Counted from the first letter of the stretch, positions 7,437-13,481 are shown. The stretch: DNA of 14,330 nt from an uncultured Collinsella sp. (GCA_900553935.1 USFK01000019.1:1-14330), one strand, 5' to 3'. The notes: generated by a model not told the origin, from the sequence alone. Numbers and translations are program-made.

Positions 7437-8114
7437 ATGGCTATTACCCCTGCAGACATCCAGGCTCAGACTTTCTCTGAGGCCAAGCGTGGCTACGATC
7501 CTGCCGAGGTCGACGTCTTCTTGGAGACACTGTCCTCCGAGGTTGACGCTATGCTCGCTAAGATCGTCGACCTTAAGGGTCGTCTGACTGCTACCGAGCA
7601 GCAGCTTGCCGATGCGCAGGCTCAGCTTGCCCAGGCTCAGGATGCCACCGCCCAAGCCGTTCCTGCCGCCCCCGTGGCTGCTCCCGCCCCTGACTTCTCC
7701 GCTCAGGAGCGCCAGATTTCCGCTGCCCTGATCGCTGCCCAGCAGACCGCTGAGACCATCGTCAACGATGCCAACGAGAATGCTGAGCGTATCCGCAACG
7801 AGGCTGACGCCAAGGCCCGCGAGGTTATCCGTCAGGCCCTGACCGAGAAGCAGGCCGAGCTCGAGGAGATCGACCGTCTGAAGGCTTCCCGCGAGGAGTT
7901 CAAGGCCGAGTACCTCAAGCTCATCCAGCACTTTATGGACGATGCCCAGAACTCCTTCCCGGCCGACCTCATGGCCTCCACGCCGGTTGGTTCTGCCGCT
8001 TCTCCTGCGGTGACCGTTCCCGCCGCCGAGCCGCTGCCCGTCGCCGATCCGGTTGTCCCCGTGGCCGATCCTTTCGCCCCGATCGACAACTTCGCCGCTG
8101 ACGACCTGGACTAG
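7437..8114 (+). CDS. divIVA: DivIVA (Wag31-like) polar scaffold protein
   Basis: 225 residues. Residues 3-45 are the conserved DivIVA membrane-binding domain (ITPADIQAQTFSEAKRGYDP, then AEVDVFLETLSSEVDAML). A first coiled coil runs about 28-70. An Ala/Pro linker (75-86) leads to a second coiled coil from about 87 to 172, and the tail is Pro/Ala/Val-rich with repeated VADP. DivIVA senses curved membrane at poles and septa and, in Actinobacteria, organises polar wall growth. AAAGGAG lies 7 bases before ATG. It is the last gene of the cluster and is followed by a strong terminator. ylmH, which often separates ylmG from divIVA, is absent here. Confidence 0.93.
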   Translation: MAITPADIQAQTFSEAKRGYDPAEVDVFLETLSSEVDAMLAKIVDLKGRLTATEQQLADAQAQLAQAQDATAQAVPAAPVAAPAPDFSAQERQISAALIAAQQTAETIVNDANENAERIRNEADAKAREVIRQALTEKQAELEEIDRLKASREEFKAEYLKLIQHFMDDAQNSFPADLMASTPVGSAASPAVTVPAAEPLPVADPVVPVADPFAPIDNFAADDLD

Positions 8115-8144
8115 CGCCAGAGCGACAATCTAGTGTCCTTAAGA

Positions 8145-8173
8145 GGAGCCTGCACTTGCGGGCTCCCTTTTTT
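8145..8173 (+). terminator. Rho-independent terminator after divIVA
   Basis: GGAGCC (8145-8150) pairs with GGCTCC (8161-8166) around a 10-base loop, followed by a run of six T at 8168-8173. It lies 31 bases after the divIVA stop and ends the left-hand + strand gene run. Confidence 0.9.
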
Positions 8174-8192
8174 GTGGCTGTATACGGGCCAG

Positions 8193-8237
8193 AAAACAAA
8201 ACGCCGAGCTCTGCTTGCGATGGCGCAGAACTCGGCG
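8193..8237 (-). terminator. Rho-independent terminator of the nitroreductase gene
   Basis: CGCCGAG (8202-8208) pairs with CTCGGCG (8231-8237), and the stem continues inward with TCTGC/GCAGA after one mismatch. Read on the - strand it is followed by TTTTGTTTT (8201-8193). It lies 45 bases past the nitroreductase stop and back to back with the divIVA terminator. Confidence 0.85.
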
Positions 8238-8281
8238 AAGGGCGCGTGGTAGAAGGTAGATGTTAAGGCATGTCCCAAAAT

Positions 8282-8812
8282 CTACTTGAGGAGGAAGTCG
8301 GAGATGGGAATGGTGCGGGCCTCTCGATGCTCGGGGTCGGCTATAGGCTCGGCAGGATAGCCACAGACGAGCATGTGATAGGGGTAGACGCCCTCGGGCA
8401 GATCGAACTGCCCACGGGCCACTTCGGGCTTAAAATGGCATACCCAGCACGTTCCCAGACCTTGCTCCTCGGCCTCCATCATCATCTGATCGCAAACAAT
8501 CGAGGTGTCGATGGCACTCGAGTTCATCTGGTCATAGGGGCGAACCCAAGCGTCGCCGGTAACGCTGCAAATAAGGAAGACAAGCGGAGCTCCAAAGATA
8601 GACCCATCACGAGCAAACCGAGGCTGACAAGCAGCAGCCTTCTCCAGAAGCTCAGGCGTATCCAGCACCATCACACGGGCTGGATGATTATTACAAGCAG
8701 AAGGAGCAATACGCCCAGCCTCAACAATGGCATCCACAACAGTTTGCTCAACAGAACGATTCTCAAACTCGCGACAAGAATACCGAGACCGAGCCAGATC
8801 CAAATAAGACAT
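8282..8812 (-). CDS. Nitroreductase-family FMN oxidoreductase
   Basis: 176 residues, the size of the compact nitroreductases. The N-terminal FMN-phosphate motif ARSRYSCREF (7-16) is typical, followed by PSACNNHPARVMVL (37-50), the central DTSIVCDQMMMEAEEQGLGTCWV helix region (102-124), and the C-terminal VCGYPAEP (149-156). Such enzymes are NAD(P)H-dependent flavoproteins acting on nitro, quinone or similar acceptors; the natural substrate cannot be read from sequence. The start is ATG 8812, because GGAGGG lies 5 bases upstream. An in-frame TTG at 8878 would add a 22-residue hydrophobic stretch translated from the TTTGGGT repeats and is rejected. It is monocistronic, with its own terminator. 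Confidence 0.9.
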   Translation of the reverse strand: MSYLDLARSRYSCREFENRSVEQTVVDAIVEAGRIAPSACNNHPARVMVLDTPELLEKAAACQPRFARDGSIFGAPLVFLICSVTGDAWVRPYDQMNSSAIDTSIVCDQMMMEAEEQGLGTCWVCHFKPEVARGQFDLPEGVYPYHMLVCGYPAEPIADPEHREARTIPISDFLLK

Positions 8813-8830
8813 ACAAGCCCTCCAACAATT

Positions 8831-8871
8831 AAAAATCAAACAAACCCAAAGTAACCCAAACAGTACCCAAA
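8831..8871 (-). promoter_or_regulatory. Phased TTTGGGT repeats upstream of the nitroreductase gene
   Basis: On the - strand TTTGGGT occurs at 8871-8865, 8860-8854 and 8850-8844, and TTTGATT at 8840-8834, so the units repeat every 10-11 bases, one helical turn. They lie 22 to 59 bases before the start codon, where a promoter or regulator site is expected. T-runs spaced at the helical repeat can bend DNA, and evenly phased units can also be operator half-sites. No clean -10/-35 pair was seen. Confidence 0.4.
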
Positions 8872-8878
8872 ACAGCAA

Positions 8879-8970
8879 TCAGCCAAACGCTCATCAAGGG
8901 CCAAAGTGTCCGAACGGGTACCATAGGTCCCTTCAGCCAAACCCCCATCGCGCTACAACTATCAGCCAAA
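8879..8970 (-). repeat. Three copies of TTTGGCTGA in the intergenic region
   Basis: On the - strand TTTGGCTGA occurs at 8970-8962, 8941-8933 and 8887-8879, with a related TTTGGCCC at 8905-8898. Two copies extend to GTTTGGCTGA. The unit shares its TTTGG core with the phased repeats closer to the nitroreductase gene. The stretch 8813-8982 has no convincing reading frame. Confidence 0.4.
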
Positions 8971-8982
8971 GTTCCCAATGGT

Positions 8983-9090
8983 GGTACGTAAGGCGAAGGG
9001 CCGGCCACGGTTTACTTTCGAACGACTCTGCAAAGCAGCCGGAGTGAGAAAGCAAACCGTGGCCGGCCCTTCGCCGCCGGGACACGTACC
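8983..9090. repeat. Large inverted repeat (cruciform-type, MITE-like) downstream of the DUF47 gene
   Basis: The arms at 8992-9013 and 9054-9075 are a perfect 22-bp inverted repeat. After one mismatch, five more pairs follow (CTTTC 9015-9019 with GAAAG 9048-9052). The loop holds its own mini-stem CTGC-AAA-GCAG (9028-9038). Outside, GGTACGT (8983-8989) pairs with ACGTACC (9084-9090). Each arm contains the 8-base palindrome GGCCGGCC. It starts 6 bases past the DUF47 stop and no T-run follows on either strand, so it is not a standard intrinsic terminator, though it may still stall polymerase or protect the 3' end. A small non-autonomous mobile or REP-like element is the alternative. Confidence 0.75.
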
Positions 9091-9095
9091 CCCAA

Positions 9096-9719
9096 TTAAC
9101 TGTTCTTCATGACAATCGAATCCACGACATCGGCCACATTCTCACAGCAGTCGGCGCAGTACTCCAGGAAGGCATATACGTCACGCCAGGCGATGACCTC
9201 GAGCGGGTCCTTGCCGTTGACGTGCAGGTTGCGCATGGCGTTGATGTAGAGCTCGTCGGCCTCGGACTCGATGGTGTTGATCTGGATGACCAGTTCGCGC
9301 AGCGTCTTGGACTTGCGGTAGTTGGGCAGCTCGACCATCAGGTCTTTCATGGCGCGGCAGGCGTCGGTCACCTTGTGGGCGATGACGATGGCATCGGGAT
9401 GGATGCTCTGGATGTTGGTGAAGTAGACGCGTTGCACGACGCCCTCGATGCGGTCGAGCACGGTGTCGAGTGAGCAGCTCATCAGATCCAGATCCTCGCG
9501 CTCGAGCGGGGTGATAAAGGCCGTGAGCAGGGCGTCCTCAAGCTCATGGTGCTTCTTGTCGGCCGCATGCTCGATCGCGTGCATCTTGTCGAGCATATCG
9601 TGAATCTTCGCGGGATCGAAGTTCTCGAAAATCTTGGTAAGCAGCTCGGCGGCCTGGACGGCAAGGTCGGCGCAGGCGACGTAGTTGTCAAAGTAGAACG
9701 AATCGGGTTTCTTTGCCAT
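9096..9719 (-). CDS. DUF47 family protein (PhoU-like partner of the Pit phosphate permease)
   Basis: 207 residues, the normal length. The all-helical DUF47/PhoU_div pattern is clear: IEHAADKKHHEL (49-60), ITPLEREDLDLMSCSLDTVLDRIEG (69-93), INTIESEADELYINAMRNL (147-165), and a C-terminal YAFLEYCADCCENVADVVDSIVMK (182-205). The acidic and histidine residues of these helices are the metal-site type also found in PhoU. DUF47 proteins are encoded with pit-type permeases and are thought to control them. Here the gene follows pit by 67 bases on the same strand, so one transcript is likely, and it has its own AAAGGA 7 bases before ATG. Confidence 0.92.
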   Translation of the reverse strand: MAKKPDSFYFDNYVACADLAVQAAELLTKIFENFDPAKIHDMLDKMHAIEHAADKKHHELEDALLTAFITPLEREDLDLMSCSLDTVLDRIEGVVQRVYFTNIQSIHPDAIVIAHKVTDACRAMKDLMVELPNYRKSKTLRELVIQINTIESEADELYINAMRNLHVNGKDPLEVIAWRDVYAFLEYCADCCENVADVVDSIVMKNS

Positions 9720-9786
9720 GAGTGGGTCCTTTCGAGGCGAAGACGGGTGGGCGAAGTTTTGCGGTCCGGATGGACGCTCGGTGTGG

Positions 9787-10836
9787 CTAGAGGAACATCA
9801 TGAACAGCTTGGCCATGACAAAGCTGATGAGTCCGCAGGCGGGGAAGGTGAAGAACCAGGTGAACATCATGTCCTTGACGACGCCGAAGTTGATGGCCGA
9901 GAGGCGTTTGACGGCACCGACGCCCATGATGGCGCAGGTCTTGATGTGCGTGGAGGACACGGGGATGCCGGTAAGGGTGGCAAGCAACAGGTTCGCGGCG
10001 CCCGCCAGGTCGGCGGAGAAGCCCTGGTACTTTTCGAGCTTGACCATGCTCTGGCCGACGGACTTGATGATGCGCTCGCCGCCCACACTGGTGCCGATGC
10101 CCATGGTGGCCGAGCACAGCAGCATGATCCAGATGGGGATGCCGGCGTCGCCGACGCTCGTCTGGCCGTTGGCGAAGGCGACACCTAAAAAGAGCACGCC
10201 GATGAACTTCTGTCCATCCTGCGCGCCGTGCATAAAGCTCATGGCCGCGGCACTCGCAATCTGAGCATATTTAAAGAAGACATTGGCACGTCGCCTGTTG
10301 GCGGCGGCGAAAAGAATCGAGACGAGTTTGCACAGGATCCAGCCCATGACAAAGCCCAGACCGATGGAGAGCGCCAGGCCGTAGATGACCTTCATCCACT
10401 CGTGGACGTTGACGCTGTTCGCGCCGCCGAGGGCGATGGCAGCACCGGTCAGGCCGGCGATAAGGCTGTGGCTTTGCGAGGTGGGGATACCAAAACGCGA
10501 CGCTGTGGCGCCGTAGACGACGATGGAGAAGAGCGCCGCGCAGAGGCACGCGAGTGCCATGGTGCTGTTTCCGCCAAAGTCGACGATATGTGAGATGGTG
10601 TTGGCGACGCTCGCGTTAAAGTGCGTCATGATGAGCACGCCCAAGAAGTTGAATGCGGCGCTCATGAGGATGGCGGCGCGGGCGGGCATGCAGCGCGTGG
10701 TGACGCAGGTCGCGATGGCGTTGGGCGCGTCGGTCCATCCGTTGACGAAGATGGCGCCGAGCGCGAGGATCACGGTGACGGCAAGGACTGGGTTCGACAC
10801 AAGCTGGCCGAGGAAGGTTGAGAACGTTACGTCCAT
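9787..10836 (-). CDS. pit: Pit-type low-affinity inorganic phosphate transporter
   Basis: 349 residues, about ten membrane segments (PiT/PHO4 family). The N-terminal signature usually read as GANDxANA appears as NGWTDAPNAIAT (32-43). The paired family motifs follow: GIPTSQSHSLIAGLTGAAIA (from 116), FMHGAQDGQKFIGV (201-214), and GIPVSSTHIKTCAIMGVGAVKR (from 290). Members carry metal-phosphate complexes into the cell by ion-coupled symport. The start is ATG 10836; the next stop in frame upstream is at 10867-10869. The Shine-Dalgarno sequence here is weak (GAGAAAG), in contrast to the ideal AGGAGGTGAT further upstream at 10889-10898 that faces a three-codon frame. It forms an operon with the DUF47 gene downstream. 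Confidence 0.93.
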   Translation of the reverse strand: MDVTFSTFLGQLVSNPVLAVTVILALGAIFVNGWTDAPNAIATCVTTRCMPARAAILMSAAFNFLGVLIMTHFNASVANTISHIVDFGGNSTMALACLCAALFSIVVYGATASRFGIPTSQSHSLIAGLTGAAIALGGANSVNVHEWMKVIYGLALSIGLGFVMGWILCKLVSILFAAANRRRANVFFKYAQIASAAAMSFMHGAQDGQKFIGVLFLGVAFANGQTSVGDAGIPIWIMLLCSATMGIGTSVGGERIIKSVGQSMVKLEKYQGFSADLAGAANLLLATLTGIPVSSTHIKTCAIMGVGAVKRLSAINFGVVKDMMFTWFFTFPACGLISFVMAKLFMMFL

Positions 10837-10866
10837 ATATGGGCTTTCTCGATATTTGCAGACTCG

Positions 10867-10898
10867 TTACAAAAACATGATAAATCGTATCACCTCCT
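10867..10898 (-). promoter_or_regulatory. Leader element: ideal Shine-Dalgarno plus three-codon reading frame upstream of pit
   Basis: On the - strand AGGAGGTGAT (10898-10889), a full match to the 16S rRNA 3' end, precedes ATG (10878-10876) TTT TTG TAA (10869-10867). The short frame is in phase with pit, whose ATG is 30 bases past this TAA. TGATA (10892-10888) and TATCA (10882-10878) between them can pair, which would place the ATG at the foot of a small hairpin. The core-to-ATG distance (14 bases) is long unless that hairpin forms. It may be a minimal upstream reading frame controlling pit, or a decayed former start of pit. Confidence 0.45.
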
Positions 10899-10955
10899 GC
10901 GGGTTTCTTTACGGAGTTCTGATGGGAGCAGTGAATTTTTTGGTACTAAAATTGA

Positions 10956-10961
10956 ATATTA
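10956..10961 (-). promoter_or_regulatory. Possible -10 box of the pit promoter
   Basis: TAATAT on the - strand (10961-10956) is the best -10-like hexamer in the pit-11087 gap, giving a leader of about 110 bases that would include the three-codon frame. The -35 (AGAACG, spacing 17) is poor. The GACCGCGGTC palindrome lies in the spacer. Confidence 0.25.
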
Positions 10962-10969
10962 GCCCTGTT

Positions 10970-10979
10970 GACCGCGGTC
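10970..10979. promoter_or_regulatory. Perfect 10-base palindrome in the divergent promoter region
   Basis: GACCGCGGTC lies between the pit start and the divergent + strand gene, inside the putative pit promoter spacer. The position suits an operator, but a 10-base GC-rich palindrome is not rare in such DNA. Confidence 0.25.
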
Positions 10980-11049
10980 GTTCTTTTTGCTAACACGCCA
11001 TGCGGACGCGTGCGTTTGCTCCGACACTCCAAAACCACAGTCTGTTCGC

Positions 11050-11079
11050 TTTACAACATGCAAACATGCGTTCGATAAT
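11050..11079 (+). promoter_or_regulatory. Promoter giving a leaderless mRNA for the 112-residue protein
   Basis: TTTACA (11050-11055; five of six to TTGACA) and GATAAT (11074-11079; five of six to TATAAT) are separated by 18 bases. Transcription would begin about 7 bases after the -10, at about 11086-11087, exactly at the ATG of the downstream gene. Confidence 0.6.
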
Positions 11080-11086
11080 AGGGGCC

Positions 11087-11425
11087 ATGGAATATCGACA
11101 GACAGACGGCAAAACTCGGCGCGTGCACAAGCAGTATGTGGACGTCGTGGCTCGCATTCTCGCGGGCGGACAGGTTGTGCCGGTTACCGTCTGCTGGGTT
11201 GACGGTCGCTGCTTTACGATTGACGAGATTGTCTCGTCCACCGGTTTTGGCCTGACGGTTCACGGCATTCGTACGGCAACCTATAAGGTACGTTTTGGCG
11301 GACATGCGACCGAGTTGTATCTAGAGGACCAAACGCGTGAGCGGGCGGACGGCTCGCAGGCGCACGTGATGCGTTGGTGGGTCTGGGCTTTTGATCGTAC
11401 GCTCGAGGGCGAGCGCCGCAGGTAA
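11087..11425 (+). CDS. Small protein of unknown function, beta-strand-rich, probably leaderless
   Basis: 112 residues. After a basic N-terminus comes YVDVVARILAGGQVVPVTVCWVDGRCFTIDEIVSS (from 17), an alternating strand pattern, then YKVRFGGHATELYLED (66-81) and RWWVWAFDRTLEG (96-108). The pattern 'val-x-arg...ile-x-pro...trp-x-asp-gly-arg-x-phe-x-ile-asp-x-ile' resembles short uncharacterised Gram-positive proteins that end in an aromatic Trp-Phe/Trp strand, but I cannot name the family with certainty. Two other in-frame starts (11000, 11066) have no ribosome binding site and lie in or before the promoter. ATG 11087 also lacks one but coincides with the predicted transcription start. It is divergent from pit, and the next gene has its own promoter. 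Confidence 0.7.
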   Translation: MEYRQTDGKTRRVHKQYVDVVARILAGGQVVPVTVCWVDGRCFTIDEIVSSTGFGLTVHGIRTATYKVRFGGHATELYLEDQTRERADGSQAHVMRWWVWAFDRTLEGERRR

Positions 11426-11449
11426 GAACGCGTGGCGTTCGGGTACAAT
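11426..11449 (+). promoter_or_regulatory. Dyad operator candidate fused to an extended -10 element (BI-1 gene promoter)
   Basis: GAACGC-GTG-GCGTTC (11426-11440) is a perfect 6-bp dyad that begins at the base after the upstream stop codon and ends at the base before GGGTACAAT (11441-11449; -10 hexamer TACAAT). The dyad covers the -35 to -10 spacer, where a repressor or activator would act. The distance to the ATG is 56 bases. It might instead be a short 3'-end hairpin of the upstream mRNA. Confidence 0.45.
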
Positions 11450-11505
11450 GGCAGGAAACTTGTCAGCTACGGCGCCGTCGCGGTGCTTTTTGAAAGGACG
11501 AAAGT

Positions 11506-12201
11506 ATGAACGATATCCAGGGCTATCAGAATGGCCCCATCGAGACCGGCACAAGCCGTGCCAAGGAGATGTCGCCGCGCGCGTACAACCTTGTCATGTC
11601 TGCTCTGATCTTTTTGGGCTTTTGCGCCATGGGCGCCGGTGCTTACTTTACGAGCACCATGTCATTTGCGCGCATGATGATGAGCGGCGCCGCTTTGCCG
11701 CTGGTCTTTGGCTCATTTATTTTGACCATCGTTGGCATGGTCATGATGTCGGCTGCTGCCAGCAAACAGTCCGTGGGCCTGTCGCTCGTGGGCTACGTGG
11801 TCTTTGCGAGCACCTTTGGCCTGACGGCGTCGTTTGGTCTTGCCAACTACGACCTGCCTACCATTAACACCGCCTTTATCGCCACGGCCGCCATCACCTT
11901 TGTCTTTGGTGCGCTGGGCGTGACCTTCCCCAAGTTCTTCCAGCGTGTGTATGGCATTGGTTTTGGCATCTTGCTTGCCACGATTCTGGTCGAGATCGTG
12001 CTGATGTTCATGGGCGTTTCGCAGTCCATCACCGACCTGATCGTGATTGTGGTGTTTGCCGGCTTTATTGGCTACGACACCTATGTGGCCACGACGGTGC
12101 CGCCTACGCTGCCCAATGCGGTGCTCATGGCATCCAACCTGTTCGTGGACATCATCAACGTGTTCCTGCGCATTCTGAACATCCTCGGCCGTCGCGATTA
12201 A
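11506..12201 (+). CDS. Bax inhibitor-1 (BI-1/YccA) family membrane protein
   Basis: 231 residues with about seven membrane segments, near 28-50, 62-82, 92-113, 121-141, 148-170, 176-194 and 206-225. The C-terminal part holds the family's conserved acidic residues: Asp191 in IGYDTYVA and Asp215 in NLFVDIINVFLRILNILG. In the structurally known bacterial member BsYetJ a paired-aspartate centre gates a pH-dependent calcium leak, and E. coli YccA modulates the FtsH protease. Which role applies here is unknown. The first 25 residues are a hydrophilic tail. AAAGGA (11493-11498) is 7 bases before ATG. It is monocistronic, with its own promoter and a strong terminator. Confidence 0.9.
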   Translation: MNDIQGYQNGPIETGTSRAKEMSPRAYNLVMSALIFLGFCAMGAGAYFTSTMSFARMMMSGAALPLVFGSFILTIVGMVMMSAAASKQSVGLSLVGYVVFASTFGLTASFGLANYDLPTINTAFIATAAITFVFGALGVTFPKFFQRVYGIGFGILLATILVEIVLMFMGVSQSITDLIVIVVFAGFIGYDTYVATTVPPTLPNAVLMASNLFVDIINVFLRILNILGRRD

Positions 12202-12250
12202 AGCGCGGCATTGCGATGCTTCCTGCCGGACACGGTAAAACGATGCGAAA

Positions 12251-12276
12251 GGCGGTCCTTCGGGGCCGTCTTTTTT
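12251..12276 (+). terminator. Rho-independent terminator with TTCG tetraloop
   Basis: GGCGGTCC (12251-12258) pairs with GGGCCGTC (12263-12270), including two G-T pairs. It closes a TTCG loop in the stable C(TTCG)G context and is followed by six T (12271-12276). It ends the BI-1 gene transcript. Confidence 0.93.
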
Positions 12277-12286
12277 GTGCGCGGCG

Positions 12287-12295
12287 GGGTATCAT
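12287..12295 (+). promoter_or_regulatory. Candidate extended -10 element for the macrodomain gene
   Basis: GGGTATCAT lies 46 bases before the start codon and 10 bases after the terminator T-run. It has the same form as the element before the BI-1 gene (GGGTACAAT), and both are followed by GG. No -35 was recognised. Confidence 0.4.
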
Positions 12296-12341
12296 GGATG
12301 GGAAAAGCCGATAGCGGCAGCGACAGGAAAGGTGACCACTT

Positions 12342-13457
12342 ATGGCAGACGTCGACAACAGGAACCGTAACCGCAGGTCCAACCGAGCGGGTCAGCCCAA
12401 TCCCAAGCGCGAGGCCCGTGCCAAGGCCGCCGAGCGTCACGTGGCAACTGTGTCCGAGGCGTGTGCCAAGGATATCGAGCGCTCGCTTGCCGGCGTTCGC
12501 GAATTCGACGGTATGCCTGCCGGTTTTGTCGCGGCGATGAAGGCCAAGGTTCAGAGTGCTGTGGCCGCCGAAGAGCAGGTCGCCGAGGACGTCGAGAACG
12601 CGGAGACTGCCGAGACCGAGGCGGCGCCCGAGCCCGTCGAGGAGCCTGCCGAGGAAATCGCCGAAGCTGAGTCCGCGCCTGCTGAGGAGCCCGCTCCGGT
12701 CCTGCCCGAGGTCACTGTGCTTGATGCCTCCGCCACGCAGGCAATCCTCGATAACGGTCGCGGCTATGCGCAGTTCTGCGACATGGCCGTGCTCGCCTTT
12801 GCCTCGTTTACCAATCCGGGCGGTGGATATATTCAGGGTTATCTGGGCCAGGAGGCCACGCTGTGCGCCGATTCGTATCTGTACAACGTTCTCGATAAGC
12901 AGCGTAAGTGGTACGGCGAGAACCGTCGCCGCAACATCAACTGCGAGCTCTATCGTAACCGCGCCCTGGTGGTGCCTGCGGTGCGCTTCGACCGCAACCA
13001 CGTGCATGCGTATGCCGACGTGATCGTTGCCGCCGCACCCAACGTCAAGCGTGCCCGCCAGGAGTACCGCGTGAGCGACGACGCCCTGTTGGATGCCCTG
13101 CGCGACCGTATCCGCTTTGTCCTTGCCATCTGCGATGAGCTGGGTCGCGAGAAGCTCGTGCTGGGTGCTTGGGGCTGCGACAATAACGGCTTTGACGCTG
13201 AGGCGGTAGCCGAGCTCTTCCGTAAGGAGCTCGCGTCGGACGACTTTAAGGTCAAGCAGGTGTTCTTTGCCGTGCCCTCTACGCGCTGGGATGAGGACTT
13301 TGCCAAGTTCGAGCACGTGCTGGCAAAGTTCCCCGAGCGCAACGAGGAGTCCTATGCCCAGGTTGCCGCCCGCGCCGCAGCCGCTCGTGCCGCCGAGCAG
13401 GCCCAGGCTGCCGCCGAGGATGATGAGGATGAGGACGACTGGCGCAAGTACCTGTAA
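12342..13457 (+). CDS. TIGR02452-family PARG-like macrodomain protein with altered catalytic motif
   Basis: 371 residues, longer than the usual 260-290. Residues 1-65 are basic, then helical; about 75-121 is an Ala/Glu/Pro-rich linker. The macrodomain runs about 122-318. VLAFASFTNPGGGYIQG (150-166) matches the family's LNFASATNPGGGW loop, followed by QEATLCADSYLYNVL, ALVVPAVRFDR, VIVAAAPNV, and KLVLGAWGCDNNGFDAEAVAELF (from 271). The tail is Ala-rich, then very acidic. Bacterial PARG-type members remove ADP-ribose using the second Glu of GGG-X(6-8)-QEE. Here the spacing is seven, but the triplet is Gln170-Glu171-Ala172, so hydrolase activity may be lost and ADP-ribose binding kept. AAAGG with 8-base spacing precedes ATG. 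Own promoter and terminator. Confidence 0.85.
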   Translation: MADVDNRNRNRRSNRAGQPNPKREARAKAAERHVATVSEACAKDIERSLAGVREFDGMPAGFVAAMKAKVQSAVAAEEQVAEDVENAETAETEAAPEPVEEPAEEIAEAESAPAEEPAPVLPEVTVLDASATQAILDNGRGYAQFCDMAVLAFASFTNPGGGYIQGYLGQEATLCADSYLYNVLDKQRKWYGENRRRNINCELYRNRALVVPAVRFDRNHVHAYADVIVAAAPNVKRARQEYRVSDDALLDALRDRIRFVLAICDELGREKLVLGAWGCDNNGFDAEAVAELFRKELASDDFKVKQVFFAVPSTRWDEDFAKFEHVLAKFPERNEESYAQVAARAAAARAAEQAQAAAEDDEDEDDWRKYL

Positions 13458-13481
13458 GCGGCGCGCGTGATGTGATATGCC

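Noticed and set aside
8270..8854. + strand 194-codon frame opposite the nitroreductase
   Set aside because: The - strand frame has clear nitroreductase motifs, a ribosome binding site and a terminator; the + frame has none.
8813..8878. TTG-started N-terminal extension of the nitroreductase with a hydrophobic segment
   Set aside because: The hydrophobic residues come from translating the TTTGGGT repeats. ATG 8812 has GGAGGG at the right distance and matches the family N-terminus.
8831..8970. CRISPR array
   Set aside because: The repeated units are 7-9 bases with 10-11 base or irregular spacing, and there are no cas genes. CRISPR repeats are longer with uniform spacers.
8983..9090. Inverted repeat as a normal intrinsic terminator of the pit-DUF47 transcript
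   Set aside because: No T-run follows the stem on either strand.
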